Program-made: the position numbers and the translations under genes
Shown: piece by piece, positions 24,601 through 35,881 of the stretch
Layout: every line of letters starts with the position of its first letter
Position numbering within the stretch: the stretch's first letter is position 1
Notes under the pieces: model-generated
The model's input: only the letters and a program-made list of their open reading frames with translations
Told to the model about the DNA's origin: nothing
Databases searched by the model: none
Origin: Tetracentron sinense
Lineage: Eukaryota > Streptophyta > Magnoliopsida > Trochodendrales > Trochodendraceae
Assembly: GCA_015143295.1 (NCBI GenBank)
Contig: JABCRI010000866.1
Location: 53,059-117,058, forward strand
Direction: 5' to 3'
Length of the DNA stretch: 64,000 bases

Positions 24601-27001
24601 TGTAACAACCCCAAATCCTACCTTGAACAAAAGAGGACTTTGGGTCGCCACATTTCTTAAACCTGCTTAAAATCTCATGACATTCAAGGCATATTACACA
24701 AGTCTCCAAAAATGAGAGTAATAAAATTTTGATATATAATATAAAGTCATCCGGCTCAAGTCTATGGTTAATATAACAACCTACTATAAACAAATAGTCT
24801 AATACTCAACTGTAAAGTAATTTGATGAGCAACATCATCTAAGAGTTTATCCTAAATCTCTCAACTAAAACAAAAACATAAACTAATAGGGGTAACTATC
24901 AAAGCCCCTGGCTCTCTCCTCGGAAGGCTCACCTTCTCCTCCTTCTTCGATGTAAGCCTCCTCAATCTAAGGCTCTACCACCGACTCTGGCTCCACACCT
25001 GCCAAGATAACAGTCTGGCTGAGTACAAAAACACGCGGTGTATATAAAATCCAACCAAAAACATAGTATACTTGCACTTAGTTAGAACCATATCCAATAG
25101 CATAGTAACATAATCAGAGTGCAGAAGAACATGTGCTCATATACATCATATCATCGCCTTGACTCGTGTACTTGTGAGAACCTTAGACTTAAGAGACAAC
25201 ATACTTATGAGATGCTTATGCTTATTAGACCATGTGCTTGTGAGATGTTTATGCTTATGCACTTATTCAGATCATACACTTATTCAGATCCCTTATTGGG
25301 CTTATTCAGTATGACAGGCGTATACAATGCTTATGCTTATAAGTCTTGAGCAGCTTATTTAGAACATACACTTATTCAGATCCCTCATTGGGCTTATTCA
25401 AAACATCAGGCGTATGCAATGTTATGGTTGTGGTCCACATGTGTGACTTGTGAGACTCTTCTCTTAACGTACACGTGCGTTTGTGCATAAGTGTCGCAAT
25501 TAACATTCGATTTGGTAATCGTTTAAATTCTGATCTGGCACCATGAAAACTCCACTATGCTGTCCCATACCATATAGTTAGAGAATTCCCGGTTTGAAAG
25601 ATTTTCCTTTAAATTCTTACCTTTTTGAATATCAATTACCATGCAAGTAATTAGGCATAACTTAACAAGCAATCACACACACACATATATATATATATAT
25701 CTTATCATGATTCTTAGCATAATCCATAACCAATTTCCAACAATTTCATAGTGTCGTATTAGTATTTATCCCTTCAAGCATTTTAACAAACACCTTGGGT
25801 GCGTAAATTATGAATACATTACTCTTTCCCATTTTCAACATTTCATCATACCATAATCCATCTATACAACCCAAACACAATCTACATTCATCCCATCCTC
25901 CATAGTATTTATCTTCCTCCATAAATTTCATCCACATTATCAAACCATATTTCCATCTATAATAGCCTAGTTTATACAATATCAGGGAAAAACATATCTA
26001 ATTTCTATTTCTATCATTTATGTCATACTAACATTCACAAAACATCATAATAGGGTTGATTTGGATAGTATATCAATCTTAGGGATCCTTCCCTTGGATC
26101 CAAATCGCTCCCGAGAAGCTTTGAGGAAGATTTCCAAGCTTTCCTTGCAATTTCCAAGCTATCTCCTTCTTCCCCAAGAAATTTCTCCATCAAAACCCTA
26201 GGTTTCCTCTTCTCCCTTGACAAATTAGGTTAAAATGGTTTAGAACCCTAAAACCCTCGAAATAGAACCCCTATTTATAGCCCCAAGGTTAAAAACCCAA
26301 AAAATGTAACTTTTTAACAAAATCTAGGCGCGAGTGCGATAGACCGCACTATAGGTGCGATAGATATCAGTTATACCCGAAAGAAAGCTCCAAACCTCAT
26401 CTGTATGTGATTGATCGCACTTTCTGTGCTATAGATTGCACTAATGTGTGATAGATCACATTATAGGTGTGATAGATCGCAGTCCCCCTTCCAGATTCTG
26501 ACTGATTTTTCCTCTGCTTTGGTATTTTGACCATAACGTATGACTCGCTTATCAGATTTTGACGATTTAACTTGTGTTGGACTCGTCTTTCAAAAGGCAA
26601 AAAAAATTGTATCTAATGGAATAAATCCTAATTCTGAGTTTTTAATGGTCTCAAAGGGCTCTGAAGCTAACTGGTCTGGAATTTCAGCAGACAAAAAAGT
26701 GGAAAACTCACTTTTGACTTAGTTTAGACTCAAAATCTGGAAAATCATTAAACATGAACCTTAAAGAGGGTTAAAATACTTTTATAATGATTCAAGAATC
26801 ACTCAATTCCGATAAGCAGTGACAAAACTAGAGCTTCCTAAAGTTGAGGTTATGTTAAGGCATCGCTCTCTTTACAACTTTGATTAAGCCTTGATCACAC
26901 CACACCAATTAGATATTAATACAAATGCATTATAACATCACAAAGACTATTATATTCCTAAAACTTGCATTATTTGCATGAAAATAATTCAGGTCTCTAC
27001 A
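24601..27001 (-). repeat. 5' LTR of element C
   Basis: This 2401-bp LTR spans TGTAACAACCCC to GTCTCTACA on the plus strand, with orientation minus. The TATA box CTATAAATAG is at 26271-26280. It differs from the 3' LTR by many substitutions and small indels, indicating an old insertion. Confidence 0.85.
26330..26490. repeat. Dyad cluster in the 5' LTR of C (decayed)
   Basis: Repeats of TGTGATAGATCACA, TGATTGATCGCAC and similar forms are recognisable as mutated TGCGATCGATCGCA. The anchor block follows at 26519-26585. Confidence 0.75.
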
Positions 27002-27260
27002 AAATCCTAGTCTAACCCTAGGTCAAATCCTCATCTAACCCTAGGTTAAACCTTAGTCTAACCCTATGATTAACCCTAGCTAGCCCTAAGCCTAGTAAAA
27101 TGCTAAACCTAAGCCATGGGCTCAAAGCCCATTAAGGACCCAAATTCAAGGCCCCCAGGGTCTAAACCAGTAGTCAAGCAGCCCTGGGCCCAAACATAGG
27201 CCCACAACCCAAGCCAAATCCTGGGGGGAGGAGTCTAGGCCCCAAAATTTGAAATTTCTG

Positions 27261-28470
27261 AATGTCGGTAATCTATTTACTGACATTCCTTTTATGGAAA
27301 AAAATCATACCGCGTGCAAGACATTTAAACAAGCTAGTCCCATTTTTGGCAAAACTTCAGTAATGGCGGTAGAAACTCTACCGCCATTATCTATTTTACC
27401 CTGCATAGGAATGACGGTACTAGATTTACCGCCATTCCCAATTCTTGCGTGTAAGTAAATTGGGCATTGACAAGATAAGTTGATGGGGAGATTATTTATA
27501 GGATTTATGGACTAGGGATACAATGGAATTCATAAGGAGGTTGGTGACCTGAGGCGTACTGGAGTACACAGGATGGTAGGAATGCTACTTGCACACAAGA
27601 ATTGGGTGTCTTGGACCCCCGATGTTGAGCTGAGCCTGAGGGGAAGACCTAGGCCCCCCTCTCATAAGGTCTCTCACGCCCAGTCGATTATTCCCCTCCC
27701 TTGGGGTTCGAAGAGCAATAGGGTAAGGACAGGACCTCCCCTCTGCATCCCCTATTTGTCTTTTCCTCTGTTCGCAGTCCCTGGTCCATTTCCTGGGACT
27801 TGATCTCGTTCTCTGAAGTAGTACGCCCCCTATCCCTCATGTATGGGATAGGGGACCCTATATGGTCGTCAAATCATGGGTTTTGGTCATTCTCAATTAA
27901 ATGAGCCCCCAGAGCATTCCAGAATCCCCTCAGTCCATAAGGGAGGCCTTGGATGAGTAGTGGTTCACTGCCATGGAAGAAAATTCCAAGAAAAGAAAAA
28001 AATAGTAATGGCAGTAGAATAACTACCGCCATTATCAGATTTTCTTAGAGCAGTGACTATAGGCCACATCTAGTAGGGCCCTGGTCCATTCTAGGGCTTG
28101 GTTTCACTCTCTCAAAGTTCCCTTGATCCCCCTGTCCATACCAGGCTTGCAAGGCCTCCCTAACCATGATTAAAATTCAAAAAAATGAAGAAGGTCTAGA
28201 ATGTCGGTAAATAGTTTACCGACATTCTGGGATTTTTCCTTGGAACCCATATCAGACCACTTTGGGTCCACTCCAGACCATGCCTAGGGCCCAAGCCAGG
28301 CCTCTGAATACCTCTAAGGGTCCTTAGACCTTCTGAGACCTGCCCCTTGTTCATTCCATCCCTTGTAAAGCCATTTCTAGGAAAAACCTAGAAATGGCGG
28401 TAGAGTTTCTACTGCCATTCCAGTTCTGTGAAGAACTGGAATTGGCGGTACTTAATCTAACGACAATTCT
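27261..28470. repeat. Series of spaced hairpins in LTR G2
   Basis: Seven hairpins: 27261-27288, 27361-27389, 27411-27443, 28006-28034, 28199-28227, 28391-28420 and 28441-28470. Two are perfect, with 13-bp arms and a 3-base loop (arms TAATGGCGGTAGA at 27361 and GAATGTCGGTAAA at 28199). Confidence 0.85.
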
Positions 28471-30054
28471 AGATTTCTGAGATTTGGGCCTTGCACAGAG
28501 CCCAGCCCAGGTAGGAGGCTAGCCTAGGCCCTGTCCTGCTCCCTGGGCCCACTCCAGATCCTGACCAGACCCTTAACTAGGGTTAATCTTAACCCCAATT
28601 AACTTCTAACCATAGTTAGGCCATCTAGCTTAGAAAAAATATGAAAAAATCCCTAAAATTCCAAAAAATGTAAAAATGATCAAGAAAATCTGACCTTGAC
28701 TCTTTTAACCATGATTACCCAACTAAATCATGGTTAAACCAACTCTAGACCTCTGGGCCCAAACCCTAGTTCTCCGAGCTAGGCCCTTAGCCTCTGGGCC
28801 CAAAATCCTAGCTTCCAGGTTCAAACCCTAGCCTCTGGGCTAATCCCTAGCCACCCCAATGCACTTGCCCAACCATAGTCCCCGGACTAACCCTGACCAC
28901 CCCGGTGGACACACACAATCCCCTTTACCCCGACATGGGCTCATATGCCCGAATTACGCTCTGTCTGATCTCACCCTGGTGAGTACGTAGGGAACCCAAC
29001 TCGGGTTTGACCCTAGTTAGGATTTTTCCATTTCTTAGATTAATATACTCTAATTACTTAGGTATTTATTTAATTTTGAACTTAACTTGGTTTATACCTA
29101 GGGAGTTGGTAACCGTCTTAGACGGGTGTTTAACACCTTTCCTGGGACTTAATCGAACCTCTTACTCTAACTCTAATCGAGACCATTACCCTTAATCTAA
29201 ATACTTGGGACCTATCCCCAAGAATGAATAGGTGGCGACTCTCAGTCAAAAACCGGGTTGGCGATGTCACGACCCAAAACCCACCCTACGAGTTAGAGTG
29301 AATCTTGGATGACTTATCATGACCTGCATGATATGCTTGACATACCATCCTGCAAAACACATGGAGCATATACAATAGAGGACAAAATAGCAGAAGCATA
29401 AACTAACATGGCACATGGAAGTCTAACCAAAACCTCTATGTGTATGTATAATCCAAGTTTTGTACAAAAGTGTAAACAAAAGAAAGGTGCAGACATGCCC
29501 GCAAAAATACATGAGTATATAATCTCATGCTCACCCACACTCACTTAGAATCTACCACCTAATAATGGCCCTCTACATGAGGCTCCTCTGCATGGACCTC
29601 CTCGAAGTACTCCTCTTCCTCCCATGGATCAGGAGCACATATGTCAAAAGGAGCAGTCGCTCCACTAACACCTGCCGACATCAAATGTACGGCTGAGTAT
29701 TGAAATACTCAGCGGGTACCAAATACTAACCAACAGTTATAACAACATAATAATGAAAATAAAGCAGGGAGTAGTTCATATCATAACAGGAAGGTAAACA
29801 ATTTATATTTCATGCTCGCATCACATCAAAGCTGGAAAAACTCTTGAAATCATCGTGTGCTTGACTTGACTTAAAATACTCTATTCGTGTTTGAAAACTT
29901 GTCTTGTCGTGTTTTGGCTTGCTTGTCTTATCGGGTCATGCTTGTCTTGTCGTGTTATGCGTATCATGTCGTGAAATTAAAATGCTCATACTTGCTTATT
30001 TGCTTGGAATTTAAACATGCTCATGCGCTTGGGATGTTAGTGCCCTTGAATAAC

Positions 30055-30200
30055 TTGAAGGGAGGGTGGTGTAAACTCCCTCTTTTACAAAATATGGAAT
30101 AAAGCAACTTGAAGGGAGGAAAGTGTAAACCCCCCTCTTTTACGAAAATGCAATGAAGCAATTTGAAGGGAGGGAAGTGTAAACTCCCTCTTCTGCAAAA
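30055..30200. repeat. Minisatellite in LTR B2
   Basis: Three copies of a roughly 60-bp unit (AACTTGAAGGGAGG..GTGTAAACTCCCTCTTTTAC). The corresponding part of B1 (8085-8210) has about two diverged units. Confidence 0.75.
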
Positions 30201-31134
30201 ATGCCATAAAGTAAAAATGTATGCTTGGAGGTGCACTAACATCTTGCTTGACGTGTTCCTGTTCTTGTCAAATCGAGGTAAGACATATCTTAAGATATGC
30301 CCTACCTCTATTTACCAACCCTTACGTTTGGCCTTGTCATGGTGTTCGTGAATCGAAAATAAAACCCTTGTTCTTGAAAAATCTGATAAACCATGTCATG
30401 CATGCCATGCTCGTGAAGCCGTGTACAAACTTTAGCTTGGAATTAAATGTGAAATTGAAAATAATAATACATGGAATAGCATTATTTCAACACATAAGAA
30501 TATTCATATTGTTATGGAAAAACGAGTAACACACTATCATAAAACCCTAGAAATTTCATGTCTTAAATCATGCTTTTCTTGATCAATGATTCATCCAATA
30601 CATCCATCATCCATGTGTGTTCATTATTGGTGAAATACCCTTTCCATTTTGTTCATTACAACAAACATATGACATCCATCGCCCATCACATTCTCCATCC
30701 ATTCATCCCAACACATTCTCATGCTTGAAATTTGGGGAAAAACCACAAAATGAAGGCATATGAGAAGAAGATGAACTAGGAGGTAGAGTACCAACCTTGG
30801 AAACAGGAAGAAAACCTTTGAAAAATGCTGTGGAAAATGCTGCCGAGCTGGGAGAAGGAACTCCACACGTGCTTGAGCTCTAAATTGAGAAATCCAAGCT
30901 TTTGGGATGATCTAGGGTTCTCAAACTCTTGATCTTTCTCTCAAATGGGAAGAACCTTTAGGAACCCTAGGTCCTCTCTCCCTCTCTCTCAAATGCTCTA
31001 AGTATGAGCTTTGAGGGTTTATGAAATCCTCACCCACGAATTTGGGCCTATATAGAAGAAAGGGGTGGTTAATGACCATCATACCCTTAATGATTTGCTT
31101 AAAAAGACCAAACTGGGCAAATTCATGAAGGAGG

Positions 31135-31285
31135 GTCGACGGGTCATGAGGAGCGGTCGACCGGTCCATAGGACCCTCTTTGGAAAAATTCCCCATACAA
31201 AATTAAAGCGACACTAGTTGATTGGTCATGCGAGCGGTCGATTGGTAGGCGAGCGGTCGATTGGTCATGGCACTGATTGATTGGT
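31135..31285. repeat. TCGA-centred dyad cluster in LTR B2
   Basis: GCGGTCGACCGGTC near 31160 is the clearest unit. GAGGGTCGACGGGTC and several GCGGTCGATTGGT units surround it. It occupies the same place as the TGCGATCGATCGCA cluster of B1 but has different arms. Confidence 0.8.
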
Positions 31286-31707
31286 TGATCTGTGTTTTTG
31301 CTCATTTTGCTGTTTTGGCCATAACTTTTGACTCGTTCGTCTGATTTTGACGATTCAACTTACGTTGGACTCGTCATTCGAAAAGGAACATTTATAGAAT
31401 TTTAGAATCTTTAAATTCTTCTTTATTTATGGACCAAATTACCCTTAAAACTGCCTATATGAAAATGGGTTTCAGTAGCTCGGGTTTTCAACATGTCCGA
31501 CTTAGGAAATCCCATTCTTTAACACTTTGGAGCACTTTCCATTTTCATTTTGACTCCTATGAACATTATTTAATACTTAATTAAGACTACCAAACTTTCT
31601 AAATTCTCATTTCATACCAAATGGAAGATTACAAGGCTTCGTGTCTTGACACGCATTCCAAGACATACAAAAGTTCCGGGGTTCTATAGGCGAAATCCGT
31701 GCCCACA

Positions 31708-32575
31708 CATGGAATACTAATTAGCATTGTATCTAATCAAGACCCGAGATTTACTTCTAGATTTTGGAAGATTTTTCAGTAGGCCATGGGTTCTTGCTTG
31801 GACTTCAATACGAAGTTTCATTAGCAGTCAGATGGAAAAACTGAGGGGGTGAACCAGATCATAGAGGATATGCTACGAGCTTGCATGTTAGATTTCCAGG
31901 GCAGTTGAGACGATCACTTGCCTTTGGTTGAATTTTTCTACAACAACAACTATCAGGCGAGTATCCAGATGACACCGTTTGATGCACTCTATGAGAGAAC
32001 TTTTCGTTCACCACTATGTTGGGACGAAGTTGGAGAGAGGAAGCTTCTGGGTCCCGAGTTTATTGGGCAGTCGGTCGACAGATTTCAATTGATCACAGAG
32101 AGCTTGAAGATTGCTCAAAGTAGGCAAAAGAGCTATGTCGATACTTGCAGGGGAGATCTTGAGTTTCAGGTCGGAGACCAAGTATTTATCAAGATCTCAC
32201 CAATAAAGGGTGTTATGAGTTTGGTAAAAGGGGCAAGCTAAGCCTGAGATATATGGGTCCTTTCGAAATCACTGCCAGAGTATGGGAAGTAGCTTACTAG
32301 GTTACCTTGCCAACTCATATGGAAAGAGTCCACAATATATTCCATATTTCCATGTTGAGGAAATCCGTCTCATGTCATCAACCTTGAACCATTAGAAGTT
32401 CGAGAAGAGGTGACTGTAGTTAAGCAACCGACTCAAATCTTAGACCGGAAAGAGCAAGTCTTGCGTATGAAGGTTATTTCCCTAATTCTCTTGCACTGAC
32501 AACACCATGCAGTAAACATGTGAGAACGAGAGGATGAAGTTCGTGAAAAGTACTCACACTTGTTTAACTAAGGAA
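31708..32575 (+). pseudogene. Chromovirus E integrase and chromodomain-like tail
   Basis: The frame opens directly after LTR G2 with HGILISIVSNQDPRFTSRFWK, the integrase catalytic-core region around the second Asp. FYNNNYQASIQMTPFDALYE, CWDEVGERKLLGPEFI and FQVGDQVFIKISP follow, then VINLEPLEVREE and the tail QILDRKEQVLRMKVI..EREDEVREKYSHLF. Several stops (for example after FQ near 31780 and after QGS near 31908) and shifts make it inactive. Upstream gag, protease, RT and RNase H of this element are not found in the window. Confidence 0.8.
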
Positions 32576-32788
32576 TTAAATTTCAAAGATGAAATTTTCA
32601 TAAGGCGGGATGTAGAGACCCGAATCTAATTTGATTTTATTTTTGTAAATATCAAGGGTAAATTATTCAAATATATATGTATGATGTGCTTTATGTTAAT
32701 TACCATCTATGTGGGTTTAAAAATGATTAAAACACTAAAGCAAGTTAGGGTCAAGGAAGAAATCCAAAAAAAATGGGAAAATGACCCA

Positions 32789-32950
32789 ATCGGTCGACCG
32801 ACTGAATAAGATAAAGGGAACAGTAGGTGTTTTAGACCCCCGGTCAACCAGCCATCACACCCAGTCGACCGTCTAGTAGAAAAATTTGACAAACAGGGGC
32901 CTTCTAACCTCAGTCGATCGATCGTCCCTCACAGTCAGTCGACCGACTTT
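32789..32950. repeat. TCGA-centred dyad cluster in LTR E
   Basis: CGGTCGACCG (32791-32800) is perfect. Related units are CAGTCGACCGTCTAG, CAGTCGATCGATCGTC and CAGTCGACCGACT. The cluster ends about 70 bp upstream of the TATA box. Confidence 0.85.
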
Positions 32951-33017
32951 AGTTAAATTGGGATTTTCCCCTATTACGAGATTTTAAGGGTATTTTGGGG
33001 TTTTTATAATCCTAAGG

Positions 33018-33030
33018 CTATAAATAGGCC
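33018..33030 (+). promoter_or_regulatory. TATA box of LTR E
   Basis: CTATAAATAGGCC lies shortly after the dyad cluster in the same orientation as the LTR. It is a strong candidate for the U3 core promoter. Confidence 0.65.
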
Positions 33031-34691
33031 TTCTATTTCAAGGATTTGAGATCCCTAAGTCTCTCAAACCCTAATTTGGCAAAGTAGAGAAGAAACTTAG
33101 GGTTTCCAAAGGTTGGCTTGCTTGTGAAGAAAGAAATTGTTCAAAGGAGAAGAAGAAAGCTCGGAGATCACTCCTCAAGCCTTCCTCGAATGATTTGGAT
33201 AGAAGGGAATGATTCCTAAGGTCGATATACTTTCTAACATAACTCTACTAAGATGTTTTGCATGTTTAAATAGATAAAATGAAGATTTATATGTGTTTTT
33301 CTTGTTTATGCATATGTTATGGATTTTGTAATATGAAATTTTTTTTTTTTTATGTGCATTAGGTGTTTTATAAAATATGTCTTGACTATTATGGAAATGG
33401 AAATGATATTAAATGTTATCAATGTAATGAATGGAGGATGAGAAATGAGATGCAAGATGGGTTGAATGCATGACTACGGATTGTGAGTGATGTATGTGGA
33501 GAATGGGCTAAAGTTATGGAGTAAATGGTGGAATAAATGGAATGATAGAAGTGAATTGGGGTGTTAATGCTTACTTTTATATCTTGGAAAAATGCAAAAT
33601 TATGGTATAAAATTATTAATGATTGGTGTGGTGATCGACATTCGGGTAGTCCAAAACTTAGAAGAAGTCTTCCAAGTCAGAAAATTCTCTAATCAAGAAG
33701 TCATGAACTTTGTGGAGTTTCTTGGCGAATGATCGGAATCTAAGGGATGATCGATTCGAATTCCAACCATGACACTTAAGTAATTTTTCAAATGCATGGT
33801 AGAAAGTAAGGTCCACAGATTCACATGTCTCACAAGATGATGCATTAAATATGGACATGCCATGTATTATGCTTTGAAAGAATATCCCTTGGTTACGAAC
33901 ATACCACTCTATGCGTTGTCGCGACTATGTTATTCAACATGAAAATACTGTGAATTATGCATTAATGGGATAAAAACACTATGAATTATGTGCTGACGTG
34001 ACAAAAAAATGATATTATGTGTTGACGGGACAAGTTACTTATCATGAACACGTATTAATTATGCATATGCTTCGTACATGTACACGTCCAAGAGTTACAT
34101 AAGTACACGAGTCAAGATGATGATATGACGTGATCACATGTTTTCCACACTCTGATCATGTCAATATCGTATGAAACTGTCATGAATTATGTAACTGTTG
34201 TATGAACCTGATATTGAGTATGTACATATCTAAATGTTATTGTTAGTTGGATTGTATATATGCTGAGTGTTTTCAATACTTAGTTGACCTGTTATTGTCG
34301 GTAGGTATAAATTCAGAGTACATGATGGAGTTGTGGGTTGAGGAGACATACGTTGGGGAAGTAGAAGGTGAGCCTCCTGTAGAGGGAGCTCGAGATCTAG
34401 ATAGGTGGCCGTATTATTAGGCCTTGATTTTAGTTTACCTTGAGAGAAAATTGTAATAGACTTGTGATACTTTTAGTAATGTTGCTTTAGAATTAGTTTT
34501 GTGGGAATCATGATGGTTGATCCGAACTTGGTTATATTTGGGTGGTTTTGTCATTTATATATTGTTATTACTAAAAGAAATTTAGGCTCTCATTTTAATA
34601 TTGCCTTGCATATTATGGAATTAAGCAGGTTTAAGAAATGTCACGGGCCCAAAGTCCTATTATAACTAAAGTGGGATTTTAGGGTGCGACA

Positions 34692-35158
34692 AGTGGCCTC
34701 TCTCAAGTGAGCGGTCTCGGGATCTAATCCCATGAGCGATGAGTTTAAAGAGCTCCAATCCTCAACCTAACCACTGACCATTAATCGTAAGTAAAAAATA
34801 TCCGCAACAAAAAAAAAAAGAGGTGAATGAGGTGACGCATTCAATCTCACTAACATGGGTTCAATGCTTTAAGTGTACGTGGCTCCTTTTGGTAAGGGGC
34901 ACACAAGAGCTGTGTGTGTAGGGTTGCACACACAAAATGGTCTCTCTTAACCACTGTAATCCCAACCATTATAAGAAATCTAAAATCCTCTTCATGATTT
35001 CTAAGAAGTGACAAACAACATTAGGATGGTTATCTAAATAAGGAATTGGGGATAGTTCGGACATTTTACTATTAATTTAAAAAATTTTCTTTTACATTAA
35101 TTTTTAAATATCTAAATAATTTGATATATATATATATATATAGACATGTCTTTACTAA
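34692..35158. other. Intergenic, no gene seen
   Basis: It is AT-rich, with an (AT)n run at about 35124-35141. No coding potential or repeat family is recognised. Confidence 0.5.
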
Positions 35159-35533
35159 TCTTTAATATTATAATGAGAGAATGGGATAGGTGGCATTGAT
35201 TAACTTTTTTTTACTATGACAAGAAAACCTAAAATTATATTATCCTAATACCATTTAGTGAATAAATATTTAAGGCTATCAAAGTCATTTCAAATTTATT
35301 AACTTCAATCTCCTTAGATATGCCTGATTCCCTCAACTACCTACTACTTTTTCTCTCCCACTCTCCACTCTCTATATTTTTTTAACTGCCACACAACTCA
35401 CTTTTCTAATACATTTTCTCTCTCCCATGTCTCCCCTCTAACACATGTGCATTAGTGGGTCTCACTAGGTTCCCTCTTTCCACTCTTTCTCCCCTTTCCT
35501 CTCTCACGTGCATCGCGCATGCGGCTCACTAGT
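35159..35533 (+). mobile_element. Small non-autonomous Helitron (375 bp)
   Basis: It starts TCTTTAATATTATAATGAGA after an A and ends CACGTGCATCGCGCATGCGG..CACTAGT. Both ends resemble the larger Helitron at 4224-5392. The 3' hairpin is imperfect and the base after CTAGT is C instead of T, which lowers confidence. Confidence 0.5.
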
Positions 35534-35881
35534 CTATATAAAGAAAATGCCCAAGTTCAAAACATTGACTTAGTTTTTGTTTAGGGTATAATTTCCCTAG
35601 TTCAGTACATTGCTTGCAATACCTGTGTATTTATTTTCATATTCCATACATGCTTCATGAAGTTTTTATTAGCATGTGCAGGTGCAGGTTTGCAGCAAAT
35701 AGACCTTACATGACAAGAGCATCAAGTATCTCCAATTTGGATTGTATTTCAATTTGTGTTATGTAATTGTATTGGAGTCATGTAATGACCTAATTCTCTG
35801 TTGATGTGTTTTGGGGGAGTTTGTGTCAAGTCATGTACTTCAGGTTGGTTTTGCCATAGAATTGTCAAAGGGAGAGATTGT
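35534..35881 (+). mobile_element. 3' internal end of an older copia-like element L
   Basis: The text ends TTGTCAAAGGGAGAGATTGT, a typical copia polypurine tract. The start of the corresponding LTR resumes at 56302 after element H. No coding sequence remains. Confidence 0.55.

Larger units (their letters stand above)
16983..27001 (-). mobile_element. Ty3/gypsy chromovirus-like element C (non-autonomous)
   Basis: A 10-kb element with two LTRs (16983-19312 and 24601-27001), a primer-binding site, a polypurine tract and gag plus integrase remnants, all on the minus strand. Flanks AAACC and AAATC (one mismatch) are the probable aged target duplication within G2. Protease, reverse transcriptase and RNase H are missing between the gag zinc knuckle and integrase, so it could move only in trans. 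Its gag is split by LTR G1. The C-terminal integrase tail has the ILDRKEQVL chromodomain-type motif. Confidence 0.85.
29265..31688 (-). mobile_element. Solo LTR B2, TSD GGCGA
   Basis: This 2424-bp LTR spans TGTCACGACCC to GGGTTCTATA (the expected CTACA end is mutated). It is flanked by perfect GGCGA (29260-29264, 31689-31693) within LTR G2. It is homologous to B1 over nearly its full length, apart from the dyad cluster. A putative TATA box CTATATAG lies at 31048-31055. Confidence 0.85.
16869..31707 (-). mobile_element. Large LTR G2, split by element C and solo LTR B2
   Basis: Three pieces (16869-16982, 27002-29264, 31694-31707) make one LTR of about 2.4 kb. It is reverse-oriented relative to G1: it starts TGTAAGCATTCAATTTTTAC and ends GCCCACA, matching the G1 ends in reverse complement. 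A GGTGGCGACTC block near its right end is typical of large plant gypsy LTRs. It carries hairpins and CCTAGGGTTA-like repeats. Flanks GCAGT (16864-16868) and CATGG (31708-31712) do not match, so this is not a simple insertion or solo LTR. It may reflect recombination or a flanking deletion. Confidence 0.65.
32593..34691 (+). mobile_element. Polypurine region and 3' LTR of chromovirus E
   Basis: The 2081-bp LTR runs from TGTAGAGACCC (32611) to GGTGCGACA (34691). It is preceded by AAGGCGGGA, a weak polypurine tract. The TGCTGAGTGTTTTCAATACT..GTCGGTAGGTA block near 34260-34305 is shared with LTRs B, C and D. The matching 5' LTR is absent. The base run after the LTR, AGTGG, has no partner that I could assign. 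Confidence 0.75.

Noticed and set aside
30921..31196. 91-codon minus-strand frame
   Set aside because: It runs across the dyad cluster and TATA region of solo LTR B2. It is chance coding in an LTR.
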